The notes beneath the pieces are model-generated. The model saw nothing but the letters and a program-made list of their open reading frames with translations. It did no database searches and was not told the DNA's origin. This document shows, piece after piece, positions 44,633 to 55,028 of a stretch of DNA of 64,000 nt (the first letter of the stretch is position 1; the number at the start of each line of letters is the position of its first letter). The translations under genes were made by a program, and so were the position numbers. Source of the DNA: Excoecaria cochinchinensis (lineage: Eukaryota; Streptophyta; Magnoliopsida; Malpighiales; Euphorbiaceae); the NCBI GenBank assembly GCA_947683425.1, contig CANTUQ010000119.1:5977001-6041000 (forward strand). The letters are read 5' to 3'.

Positions 44633-45196
44633 CTAGAAGTCTTCGACAGTCTTGACAAACCCGACATGCCAGTCATACACATCGTTAAAGATCTCGAAGT
44701 CAGGGACAATCCACCCCTCTACCCAATGTGGCTCGTCTTCGCCAGTGTAAGCACAAACTAAGGATGCTGGTACGAAGCTCTCTATTATGTGGGGGATCTT
44801 ACCCGTTACCTTCTTCTTGCCGAAGCCACCTCTATACCCCAGACCTTTCCGGTTCTTTTGCCCTTGAGTGGTGATTGCGGTTTGCAGTCCTTGGGAGTTT
44901 CTGCCTAAACCAGCCCCAGGAAGATAATGCATCTTCTTCATCATATTAACCACAGCTGGGCTATCCACTGACCCATGCTCTTCTCGTATCATGGATAAAT
45001 GGAAGCCGCTAAATGGCTGATTGGCTATTTCCAGCGCTGAGACCTGGTTTTCCCTAGCTGCTTTGATAGTCACCACCTCCCCTTCGTGTGGGAACTTTAT
45101 CATCTGATGCAGTGTGGATGGTACTCCCCCTAATTTATTAAACCAGGGTCTCCCGAGCAAAGCTGAGAAGTTAGCGGGAATGGACAGAACTACAAA
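44633..45196 (-). pseudogene. pol: RT8 protease end and G-patch segment
   Basis: In frame with the protease between a TAA (45197) and a TAG (44633, a Trp position in RT2). Begins FVVLSIPANFSALLGRPWF (end of protease), then HQMIKFPHEGEVVTIKAARENQVSALEI, MMKKMHYLPGAGLGRNSQG and KNRKGLGYRGGFGKKK, which gives the spaced Gly pattern of a G-patch (GAGLG, GLGY). VPASLVCAYTGEDEPHW follows. G-patch modules bind nucleic acid; in betaretroviruses one is attached to protease. Confidence 0.85.
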
Positions 45197-45925
45197 TTAA
45201 ACCTCCACTTCAATAGGTCCTGTCTTGACCAAAGTCTTAAAGGTTCCTGAGGCTTGCCTCCTCGAGTTATCGTAGGCTGTGATAGTCAGATCAGATCCAC
45301 TGAGCATATCTTCATTTAAACCAAAAGCTTGCAAAGCTATCAAAGGGCACACATTGATAGAAGACCCATCGTCCACCATAACGCAAGCAGTGTGCTTATC
45401 GTTAATCTGCGCTTTAATGTACAAGGGTCGGTTGTGGTTGCGGCCTTCAACAGGTAGGTCGGCGTCAGAAAAGACCAATCTCTCCTCGGATCCTCCCTTA
45501 ATTAAACCCAAAAGTTCGGACGGGGAAATAGTGCTGGCGACCGTGGCCTCAACCAAAGCTTCTACTACCTTCTGCCTATGAGAGGGGGATTGTCTCAACA
45601 GATCCCAAATGGATATTTGAGCTGCAGTTTTCTTCAACTGTCTGACAATCTGATTCTCCTCTGGCTCTTTCTCGGCTGATGGCTGCACTAGCTCAGGTAG
45701 CCTCGTAATCTCGGGGATCACTCTTCCACTCCTCGTTACAGCCCCTATCTCTCCTTCGTCTCCATCGGAGCCCCACAAATCAAGGTTCATTCCTTCTTCA
45801 TCCTCGGCTTCTCCACCGCTTTCACTGCTAGACCAGCAATCAAGGGTCACCACAACTGCCTTCTCCTCTCTATCCTCGGGATAACCAGCAGCGAACTTCT
45901 CACTTCTATATAGATCTTGTAGCAC
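45197..45925 (-). pseudogene. pol: RT8 aspartic protease region
   Basis: 242 open codons, same frame as gag. An acidic linker (WSSSESGGEAEDEEG, LWGSDGDEGE) leads to AVTRSGRVIPE, QISIWDLLRQSPSHRQKVVEAL, ISPSELLGLIKGG, NHNRPLYIKAQINDKHTACVMVDDGSSINVCPL (active-site loop D-x-G-S) and TITAYDNSRRQASGTFKTL. It ends at TAA 45197, which fits one C-to-T change at a Gln codon. A long linker between gag and protease with paired acidic clusters is shared with RT2, RT4 and RT9. Confidence 0.9.
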
Positions 45926-45946
45926 GTACCACTCTGGCAGGCTAGA

Positions 45947-47395
45947 TCAGATCATAAACACGGGTGGTGGTACGGCATTATAACCGGGCTTCTTCTCAGT
46001 TTCCCTCTTCTCAGGGTCAGAGATTTGCTTGCTATCAATCAAGTCTTGGATAGAGTGTCGGAGCGCTTTGCATTTATCTATGATATGGCCTGAGTGCTGG
46101 TGGAACGCACAGAATTCGTTATCTTTGTGTCCAGGTTTCCCTTGTGTCAAAGCTGGCCTAGGAGCCAGAGGGTGCAATTTTCCCTCCTTCATTAACCTTC
46201 TCAAAACCCAGGATAATGGTCTCCCCAAGTTCGAAAACTTCCTCTGGGTGGTTGCCTCAGTAGCAGACACTTCACCCGTTCTTCTAGTGCTGTTACTGGG
46301 ACCCGCCGGCCTGCTGGTTCCTTGGCCGGGGTTAGCCCTTTTGGCGAAATTGTCGTTTTTAGCTTTTCGAGCCAAGAATTCTCCCTCTGCTTCGATGGCT
46401 ATATCTTTGAGAGATTCCCAGTCCTTCAACCCCTTCATCTTCAACCCCTCTTTCAAGTACGGGCTTGCGTTCTTGATAAATAAACGAATCTGATCCTGGG
46501 TGTCCGGCTTTCGGCGCATCTCCATTACTCGGTTCCGCCATCGGGTGAGATAATCATGGAAAGATTCCCCGATCTTCTGCTGGAGTAGCTCAAGATCTTT
46601 CAGAGTCACCTCCATTCTGGTGTTACAGTCATACTGCTTCAAAAACTCTTCAGTAAGCAGATCCCAATCTTCTTTAGTGCGGCGGTCAAGGCCATGATAC
46701 CAGTCAATGGCATGAGAGGTCAGACTCAGACAAAAGTATTCTACTTTCTGCTTCTTGGACAACGTGATCCCCTTCATGACCAGAGAATATTGCTTCACAT
46801 GTGCGGTCGGGTCAGAAGTACCATCAAACTTTGGCACATCCGGCATTTTGAAGTTATAATGGATCGGGTCCTCTCCGTCCAACTCCTTATCCTCCGGATT
46901 CATCCCATGAGCCCTGCCTATCATACGGGCCATAGCTTCGAACCTTTCTTCCATTTTCTTTAAAATGAAGTCATCAGTCTGAGGTGCTTTCCCCCTCTCG
47001 GATGCAATGCTCATCCTATCATCCTCGATATCTCTATTGTCATCAATTCTCAGCACAGGCCTCCTTCTCTGCTCTCCCGAGGCTACTGATCTCAACTCTA
47101 CTGGTGGCGGCCTAATGGGCTCTTCTCGCCTTTCCACCCTTTCTTCCTCAGGCTCATTCTGTCTCACTGGAGGAGGATTCTGTGGAGCATTCTGCTGTGC
47201 CAAGGCGGTCAACATATTCATCATTCTGCCCTCGAATTCCTTAAAACGGCGGCCCACTTCTTCCGCGATCATGGCCCTGGTGGCGTCATCCCCCCTAGGC
47301 GAGTTTGCCATTTGAGATACTGTACTACTGATTTCTGATAAGATTTCTGGTAGGCCCTCTCTATCTGACAGCTCGGGAGTAGGAACTCGGATCAA
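45947..47395 (-). pseudogene. gag: RT8 gag (Tat lineage)
   Basis: 482 open codons from ATG 47395; an internal ATG at 47311 (MANSPRGDDATRAM) matches the start of RT1 and RT4 gag and may be the true start. Order: EVGRRFKEFEGRMMNML, a Pro/Glu/Arg linker, KAPQTDDFILKKMEERFEAMARM, KFDGTSDPTAHVKQY, YFCLSLTSHAIDWYHGL, QYDCNTRMEVTLKDLELLQ, YLTRWRNRVMEM, GLKDWESLKDIAIEAEGEFLARKA. The C-terminus has a knuckle C-x2-H-x4-H-x4-C (CAFHQHSGHIIDKC) instead of CCHC. It ends at TGA 45947 in the FMI-x-SSLP segment. The frame continues unbroken into protease beyond this codon, so the stop is either one mutation or a readthrough site. Confidence 0.93.
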
Positions 47396-48209
47396 TCGTT
47401 CGGTTGGTGATCTAGTCCACCTGGGTAGATCTATGATGGCTGCAGGGACAAAAAGTTAGGCATGATGCATGAAATGCAGGTATAATGCATGATCGTGATA
47501 TGCAACACTTACAGAGCACAAGCAAGCAAGTAGGTCCTTCCACCCTTATTTCTCCCACACACGTGGTCGTGCAGTCTCTTTCCTAGGTGGGATTAGCCCA
47601 AGGGTCAACGAGGGACCCGATGGACGCGCATGGTGCACAGCGAAAAACCTGCAGCATGACACTCCTATGCTAATGTACAAGCGGATGGATAATGATCGTC
47701 ACGTATTTGGACATTCCATAAATTTCGACATGGCCCTACCGGGGCATGATAGCCTTTGGCTAGGTTACCAAGCGAGACATTTGGACTCACCCAATACATG
47801 AGGATCCATACAGCAAGCATGGAATTAGGGTTCATTTCACCTGTGGAAAGTAACTACAGCCATTACATGAGCTTTGGTCAAGGGAGATGTTTCTTTAAGG
47901 CTACCCAAGCATGATCCCTGCCGACGGGTCTAGCTCATCACGAACATAGCGACCGATCGGGTCATCATTTTGATATACCATTAAGGTACGTGGCTTGGGC
48001 TGATGATTATCCTTAACACTTCCCCAAATTGAGTGAAAATGAGGAGGTGCTTCAGGAACGCACCGGGGCTAAAAGAGGGACCAAACTAGCGTATTCTAAG
48101 GCTCTAATGATATGCAAATGCAAATTTGAGAGAAAGTGAATTTATGAATTAAATTTTAATCATAAATGTTAAAAGAGGTATTTTCAAATCGAAATCTCGA
48201 ACTATAAAC
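47396..48209 (-). other. RT8 5' leader
   Basis: 814 bp, no coding frame. In reverse complement it shares ordered blocks with RT4, RT7 and RT9 leaders (GTGCGTTCCTGAAGCACCTC-type near 48050, GGCAGGGATCATGCTTGGG near 47920, GTGTGGGAGAAATAAGG near 47550). Confidence 0.75.
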
Positions 48210-48228
48210 GTCCCCAATGGAGTCGCCA
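48210..48228 (-). other. RT8 primer binding site
   Basis: On the minus strand TGGCGACTCCATTGGGGAC, one base from the 5' LTR; the best-preserved Tat site in the window. Confidence 0.9.
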
Positions 48229-48229
48229 C

Positions 48230-50274
48230 TGTGACGCGCGCCGGATCCCGCGCGCCGCCCGTTCGGACCGCCCACACTTGGGCGATCGAGGCATTTACGG
48301 GTCCGTTGACAGCTTGCGATAAATCGCAAGTGCGTCTATGTTGGGCAACAAGGAGGTATCATGGAGTCGCCACCCAATAGAACATTGGGAAAGTTACTCT
48401 CGCCTCGGAGAGCCTAAAACTGCGCTTGGTATCCATTTTGAGCCAGCTAGAGGGGTCATGGAAGGTGAACTTCTCACCCTCAAGAGCCTAGGATTAGCGC
48501 TAAAGTCTCGTGACCCAAGAAGTATTTTGGAGGATCACCTCTAACCTCTTGAGCCCAAAGACCAGAGCTGGGTCAGAGATTTCTCATCTATTTCTACCTC
48601 AATTATCTTATGATCAAATTTTAATATCATTAATTCACTCTCTCTCCACACTATGCAATTGATTAAAAGGCGCATTTATTCACATCTTGAAAGCAATAAA
48701 TGATCAAATAGATAGTGAAAGCAATGGATTACAATAATACAAGGAGCGGAATACAACTCCCTTTCATAAATGTGTGAAGCATGCATAAATCGGGGCATTG
48801 CTTATTTTGAGGACTTTGGTCCTCACATGCATCATTATTAAAATTGGGGATCTTTATTTGTGATGATCTTTATTGGATAAAAATAGGGCATTGGACCCTT
48901 GCTTTTGTGTAAACTTCATTTTATTGAATATAAAACATTGAGTCATTTTTATACATTAACGGGATATGAAAGGAGTACATCCGTATACATAAAATAATTA
49001 ATGAATAATAAATGAAGAAAATACTTAAGAGGATTAGGAAACTAAACCGGATGAACTCCTCCAAACATTGTAGACAGCCGCTCAAACTCGGATTTATCCA
49101 AGAGGATCAATATACACTCATAGAAAGTTAAGAGGTGTTAATATACATAAAATTAACATATAAGAAGTCAAAGAGACTTGGAAGAGAAAAAAAACGATTT
49201 AAAAGGATGGAGACAGAACCCACCGACGGCCTTCCTTGGCTGACCGACGGGCATCGGTTAAGGTAACCGAGATGTCCGTTTGTCACTCAAGGAGGGGCGT
49301 CTGTAGGTGGGTGACTGAGGGGCATCGGTGATAAAGATGACCCGTCGGTCACCACTGTCTCCGAAAAAAATAGAATGAAAAAAAACCTCTTCAAAGTCAA
49401 AAAGTGGGTTTTATCTCAAAAGGAGATAAGAGAGTCAAAACAAAAGAAAATAATGACAGATGTTCAAAAATTCCACAAAATAAGAAATAAGTATGAGATA
49501 ATATGGAGAAGGAATCCGGAATATTTACCCTCAGATAATCGCTTTGGGTGAGATTCTTGTGTTGATTAAAGCCCCGCGCGTTCCACGAGAAGCAAAAGAT
49601 GAAATATCAAAGAAAGAAAATAAGCTATTTCTTCTTCAACCCCCCAAAAGATCGGTTTTGGAGTCAAAATCTAAAGAAAACTATTTAGTTTTAGTTCCTT
49701 TTGATTGATTTGATCCTTGATTAAATAGATTTCCTTAGTAAATGTGTTTTGTTGGAAGAGAGAGAAAATTTGCTTGAAATTGGGCAGAGTTTCCTCCTTT
49801 GAAAATTTTTCCAACCCTTTTCAAATAAAAATCCGGAGCTTTTATAGCCAGAAACAACCGACGGGCGTCGGTGTATGGGGGCAGGCGTCGAAAGAATCCT
49901 TCTGACACAAGGATTCGTCCAACGGCCCTGCCACATCCACAGACAGGCGTCGGAAGGGTTGCGTGCTCCGGGAAACCAGGCGGCGTTCTGACAGGGGCGG
50001 TGACTTTCCGACGGGCGTCGAAAAATACCACCAGCCGTCGGTGACTCGAAGCGACGGGCTGACTTCACAGACAGGCTGGCCGTCTGTAGAGGACAAAAAG
50101 CTTTCGACTCGAAAAAACCTCTGTTTTTCTCTCCCTCTGCCCAGGAATGGTAAAAAGCCTCATTTCTCATGGAACGCGGACTAAAACCTCCAAATCCAGC
50201 CCCTCATACAGGCTCGGACGATTTCATCATAGGGTAACCTCTGATCCGGACCGCTCCGGGACACGGTGCTTACA
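48230..50274 (-). repeat. RT8 5' LTR, 2,045 bp
   Basis: Same structure as the 3' LTR; edges TGTGACGCGC and GTGCTTACA. The TATA box is at 49839-49846 and a perfect palindrome at 49857-49872. The U5 primer-site-like 10-mer is at 48363-48372. Confidence 0.95.
49839..49872 (-). promoter_or_regulatory. RT8 5' LTR core promoter: GTCGGT, 10 nt, TATAAAAG
   Basis: Minus-strand GTCGGT at 49862-49857, then 10 nt, then TATAAAAG at 49846-49839. This is the promoter expected to drive the genomic RNA. Confidence 0.7.
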
Positions 50275-50279
50275 CCGCC
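50275..50279. other. RT8 target-site duplication, right
   Basis: CCGCC, same as 32525-32529; joining the flanks restores RT7 gag in frame. Confidence 0.93.
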
Positions 50280-50482
50280 CAGACCAACTTTGAGCCAGGG
50301 ATAGCCGGGGTACAAAAGTTATCAATACTGTTCCTACCACCAACACACTGGGCATCTAACTGACAATTACCGAATCTTGATGGGCAAGATCCGGGACCTC
50401 AATAACTTCAAAGAAATCAGCGATCCTGAAAAGAGGAAGAAGAAGGAGAAGACGAACTACAATGCAGTTCCCCCGCCATGAG
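50275..50482 (+). pseudogene. gag: RT7 gag C-terminal part (right of RT8)
   Basis: Continues the gag frame after the second CCGCC copy: PTLSQG, a TAG, then the knuckle C-x2-H-x4-H-x4-Y (last Cys changed to Tyr) around 50320-50370. RDLNNFKEISDPEKRKKKEKTNYNAVPPP follows, then a stop at 50479. The join across RT8 is exact, which supports the insertion model. Confidence 0.85.
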
Positions 50483-50511
50483 TTTGATCGGGCCTAACTC
50501 ACCCAAGTGGC

Positions 50512-50844
50512 ATGTTTCGCCAGAGCTACAAGACGAAGACTATGTTTTCTATGTTTTATTTCTTTTTATTTCCAGAACTCTTTATGACAATTTGGTTATT
50601 TCAATATGATGGACAATTTTTTGCTTATTTGTATGATGTTTCTAATAATTTCATTTCTCATGATCACGATGCATCCATTGATTTTGACATTAACCCAATT
50701 AATACGGCTCCATCTAATCTCGGAACTTTGGGAAATCCGAATAAAATCTTGATGGCATCTAATATAACTCCTGAAGAGAGGATAATTTTGAGAGAAATAA
50801 AAGAAAAAAAAAAGCCTTTGCCCGGATCTGGTATGACATGCTGA
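50512..50844 (+). pseudogene. RT7 pre-RT remnant; protease and G-patch deleted
   Basis: Soon after gag the frame reads FAYLYDVSNNF, a His/Asp patch, FDINPINTAPSNLGT and MASNITPEERIILREIKEK (50740-50805), matching the RT2/RT8 lead-in to RT. It is lost just where the KVFAW step would be. About 1.4 kb of protease and G-patch coding, present in RT8 between gag and this point, is absent. The RT domain does not follow. Confidence 0.8.
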
Positions 50845-51386
50845 AGATTAACAAGGATATTCTTGATACCATGCCATTTCCTCGTGCCAACATGACGACA
50901 AACCAAATTTTAGAAACCATTCTTTTGCACCCCCCCAACATCTGGGATGCATATGGTGTTGCCAAATAAAATCAAACTTCAAGAGCTACATCAGGAGTCA
51001 GACGAATAAAAATCAAGAGTTTCATGAGGAAAATATAACTCATCAGAATCGAGCAACGTGAACCTTTTCCTCCCAACCATTCGAAATGTGTACCCCAAAA
51101 CCAATTATGATCGACTCTTAACCATCCAGAACCCTTATAGCCAAAATTCTTGCTAAAGCTCAATGCCCGACTAGATTGAGCAATGTGGTCCCAATAATTA
51201 AGAAGAAAAGTGCGCGTATATGTAAACTTCCGGATTTAAGCAAAACTTATTAAGAGTAAGGAAATTGGGGATAAAAAAAAGAAAAATTTAAGAAAAAAAA
51301 TTAAAATAAAAAAAAATTAAAAAAAAATTAATTAAAATGATAAAAAAAAGAGAGAAGAAAAGAGAGAATTGATCAGGAGGCAAGGG
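50845..51386 (+). other. RT7 internal sequence, unassigned
   Basis: No supported frame; A-rich towards the right (51240-51360). Not matched by eye to any other element in the window. Confidence 0.5.
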
Positions 51387-51465
51387 AATGTCATTCGGGG
51401 GCAAGTTTTGTTCAAATCCCGTTGACCTACACACACCCGTATTTTGTCGCTCTTTTTTCGCCACT
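51387..51465 (-). pseudogene. Inverted RT fragment inside RT7
   Basis: The plus strand here (GGGGGCAAGTTTTGTTCAAAT and CTACACACACCCGTATTTTG) matches the plus strand of RT8 at about 43832-43910, where pol is on the minus strand. So this 80-bp piece of RT palm (the VCVDYRDLNKACPKDDFP block in RT8) is inverted relative to RT7 gag. Confidence 0.7.
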
Positions 51466-52849
51466 GAAAAGGACCTAAAAGACTAATCCACAAACCATCC
51501 ATCCAATCCCAACCGTTGAAAGGCCATTCCAGGGTTTAAACCACCAAAACCGATAAAAGTATCCCAAATCGTCCAAGCCCAACCTGTCACCCTATCCCAA
51601 CCATTGAAAGGCCATTACAGGGTTCGGACCGCCAAAGCCAATACAGGCCAAACATGAAACTTCATATTCAAGCCCCAAATAAGGAACCCATCACCTCAAC
51701 CAGTCTGCATAAGGGCTAAGACAAAGACTTTGATACCAAGAGGAGCCACTCTCAGAAGCAGCAGTCCCCCCGGCTAACGAAGATGAAAGCAAATTCAACC
51801 AATACTGACAAACTGAAGGAGGGTCCATGGCAGAGGCTAAATAAAGAAAAAAAAAAGAGAGAAAATATTCAATCAAGAAAACCCGCGAGGGCTGATTGAT
51901 AACAGGAGTTTGATGCTCTCAAGATCTATCCCGAGATTAGATGAGGTCTCATATTTTTCGAGTTAATGCCAAATAGTGATCATGTGTTATGAAATCAGAT
52001 TGAAATATATGCATTTATGCAAAGATGTATTGGTATAACCAGGGCAGTTCATCTTGCACACTAAAAGTTGTCTGAGTCCGATATAAAACTAGCACATTAT
52101 TATCATCTACCCTCTACCATTCTTGCTACTCAGGCACTTCAGCCAACTCATCTTGCTACCTACTGTGAAGCCAATCCTACAGCACCTTCCCGATAAAGAA
52201 CCAAGCTCATACAACTAATATCTGAGACATAAGCACATGCCAATCATACCCGAAAGACCTTTCGCAATAACTCCAACTTCTATCGCAAAAAAAAAAACAA
52301 AAAAAGAAGAGGCCGTTAGAGATGAAAACTGTGACTGGCGCTCTAAGAAAAAGTAAGGCCGAAGGGCAAGGTGAAAATGTAGCGACAGGTAGTCTGCCCT
52401 AAAAAAAATGAAATAAATAAAAGCCGCTGGATTGGGTTGGGTCCATTCCAGGCAAAAAATAAGGCACAGGGTTATGTGAAAATTCGCCAAGGACGCATCT
52501 CCCGCTAAGAAAAGCAAGTGTGAAAATCCACGAGGGATGCACTACCTTCAAACAATGACTACAGGTATCGGAGTAGAACCTCATAATCCCCCAGAGGCAT
52601 AAAAGTCAAAAGCAATTCTAGAGGGCACCGATCTTACTACAAATTACGACCAAATCAATTGTGACCTCCAAAATCCACTAAGACGAATTCTTGTCCTGCA
52701 TTCCTGCATACATATGCATCTCACGTGCATGCTCACCAATTTTTCCTGCATATTTTGCTTTATAATTCTTGCAGAAAGAAATAATCAAATGCCAACGCCA
52801 ATGAAAGGGCAAGCGACAACATCGATCAAAACATCAATTCAATCCAAGT
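51466..52849 (+). other. RT7 3' region, contains the reverse-complement homologue of the RT8 antisense intron
   Basis: Positions about 51880-51925 and 52425-52530 are reverse complements of RT8 40795-40825 and 39870-39985. This agrees with the two elements lying in opposite directions and shows that RT7 once had the same 3' layout. A two-copy repeat of about 90 bp (CCCAACC-TTGAAAGGCCATT at about 51508 and 51596) is present. No intact extra frame remains. Confidence 0.6.
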
Positions 52850-53355
52850 CAATCAACCGAAGACTTCTCAGGGAGCAGCTAACCGAAGACCTCTCAGGGG
52901 GCGATCAACCGAAGACTTCTCAGGGAGTAACTAACTGAAGACCTCTCAAGGGGCGATCAACCAAAGACTTCTTAGGGAGCAGCTAACCGAAGACCTCTCA
53001 GGGGGTGATCAACCGAAAACTTCTCAGGGAGCAGCTAGCCGAAGACCTCTCAGGGGGCGATCAACCGAAGACTTCTCAAGGAGCAGCGAACCGAAGACCT
53101 CTCAGGGGGTGATCAACCGAAGGCTTCTCAGGGAGCAGCTAACCGAAGACCTCTCAGGGGGCGATCAACCAAAGATTTCTCAGGAAGCAGCTAACCGAAG
53201 ACCTCTCAGGGGGCGATCAACTGAAGACTTCTCAGGGAGCAGCTAATCGAAGACCTCTCAAGGGGCAATCAACTGAAGACCTCTCAGGAGGCACCAGCCA
53301 GTAAAAGACCTCTCAGGGGGCGCCGATCAGCCAAAGACCTCCCAGGGGGCATCAC
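52850..53355 (+). repeat. 26-bp tandem repeat in alternating variants (52-bp higher-order unit), about 19 monomers
   Basis: Variant 1 is AACCGAAGACTTCTCAGGGA plus GCAGCT; variant 2 is AACCGAAGACCTCTCAGGGG plus GCGATC. They alternate regularly from 52853 to about 53280, then lose register over the last three or four units. The array lies about 130 bp upstream of the polypurine tract, a place where Tat elements commonly carry tandem arrays. Confidence 0.93.
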
Positions 53356-53480
53356 CTCAGAAAGCATAATACACCAACAATCTCTTCCAGTCTGGGAAAG
53401 CGACCGCCTCATGTACGTGTCTCTTCCCTTCTTTTCTGAATTTTAGCTCACTTAGACACCTAGGTTATAAGTTCCCCAAA

Positions 53481-53492
53481 ATTGGGGGCAAC
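53481..53492 (+). other. RT7 polypurine tract
   Basis: ATTGGGGGCAAC directly before the 3' LTR; RT8 has the closely similar AACTGGGGGCAAC. Confidence 0.75.
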
Positions 53493-53742
53493 TGTAGACA
53501 CCGGGTCCCGAGTCGGTCCAAGATCAGAATTACCCGATGATGAAAATAATACCGGTTTACAAGCAGAAGTGTCAAAAATGATATTTTTCTTGTCGAGACT
53601 CTCGTTATTTTTTAAATAAAAAATAAACAAATAAATAGATATAGAAAATATATATATTATTACAAAAAAATTTATTATAAAAAAAATTGATTAATTAAAT
53701 TAATTTTTTTTAATAACATTATTTTTGACATTTTTAAAAAAA

Positions 53743-53771
53743 GGGGGGGGGGGGGGGGGGGGGGGGGGGGG
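53743..53771 (+). repeat. Homopolymer G29
   Basis: 29 consecutive G. The 5' LTR has only GAGGGGG at the matching site (27943-27949). Confidence 0.9.
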
Positions 53772-54809
53772 AGAATTAAATTAGTTACTAAGTTTAATTG
53801 AAAAAAGAAAAAAAAAGGATTTGAGAAAAAAAAAGAACTTAAAGGTTAAAGAAAAAAAAATAAATTAAAAAAAAAAATATGTGTGGCCATGGATAAGTAG
53901 CCTTCCATGGCCACATGTTTTTCAAGAGTGGCCATCACGCGTGATGACCACCATCACCATGCGTGATGGTAAATGGCCATCACGCACTTAAATGGCCATC
54001 ACGCGTGATGGTGGTCATCATGCGTGATGGCCATCACGCGTGCATCCCTTGGACGCACCCACACGCGGTCTTCCCCTCCACGCGGGCACGTTTGCCCAGT
54101 CCCGTCGCTTTCACCAATTTTTTGCATTTTTCAGACAGTTTTTCAGTCTGATTTTTTTTTTGTTTTTTCCCCGTTTTTGTGTTATTTTCGATCAGCAGAA
54201 AATTATAAGTCTCTTTGGACTTTCTCTATTTTTGGACAAGGCTAAAAATGAAATGGGGACTCAATCTCCATTTTCAAGGGACAACAATTTGAAAAATAAA
54301 AAAGACAAACTCTCTGTTTTCCTCTCAAGAACAACCAAGAAAAACAAAAAAGAAAAATCTTCAACTTATTTTGAAGCTTTTATTTTTACTCTTGACATTA
54401 TTTTTTTTCAAGGGATCTTTCAACCCGGGAATCCATCTCAAATAAAGAAAAATCAATTTTCTTTATTTTACACATTTCCTGCAAATATTCTCTCAAAATT
54501 TTTAGTTAAAAATTCTCTTTTTCTTTCAATACTATTCTGCATTTTTCCACCGGAATCTCGACAAAGGGAGCAGATTTTGACACTTTTCCTTTCCAATACA
54601 CACCTCTGAGGGTAAACACTTGGACCAATTTCATTTATTTATTTATATATTATTTTTTTTTATTGTGAATATCTTTGCCTTTCTCGCTACAAATGTTATG
54701 CTTTTGTCTAATATCTTCTCCATGTTTTTGCACACTGTTAATATCTCCATTTAATCATTCATTTGTTTTTTGTGTGTTTTCCTTCTGGTTTGTTTGTCGC
54801 CAGTGCTCT

Positions 54810-54954
54810 TGTTATTATTATTATTATTATTATTATTACATTAGTTGCCCTTAATATTATTATTATTATTATTAAGTTGCAATTTTTTATTAGTATTATT
54901 ATGGTTTTACGTGGTTATTGTTGGTATTGACTATTTCATGTTTATTCACTATCC

Positions 54955-55028
<74 letters not shown>
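54810..55028. repeat. TTA microsatellites in RT7 3' LTR
   Basis: Runs at about 54810-54838, 54854-54874 and 54955-55028 (about 25 units), in the same places as in the 5' LTR. Confidence 0.95.

Larger units (their letters stand above)
32530..50274 (-). mobile_element. RT8: nearly complete Tat-lineage element with two extra ORFs, 17,745 bp
   Basis: LTRs at 32530-34579 (3' LTR) and 48230-50274 (5' LTR), with a perfect 5-bp duplication CCGCC (32525-32529 and 50275-50279) in RT7 gag. Minus-strand order: 5' LTR, primer site, leader, gag, protease, G-patch, RT, RNase H, second RNase H, integrase, antisense two-exon frame, divergent promoter, sense extra frame, 37-bp tandem array, polypurine tract, 3' LTR. 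The two LTRs differ by only a few percent by eye. The dual RNase H places it in the Tat lineage. It is the only element in the window with RT, RNase H and a full integrase core. Confidence 0.96.

Noticed and set aside
54040..54609. 189-residue plus-strand frame in the RT7 3' LTR
   Set aside because: Lies in U3; the matching 5' LTR region is broken into different frames, so it is not conserved.
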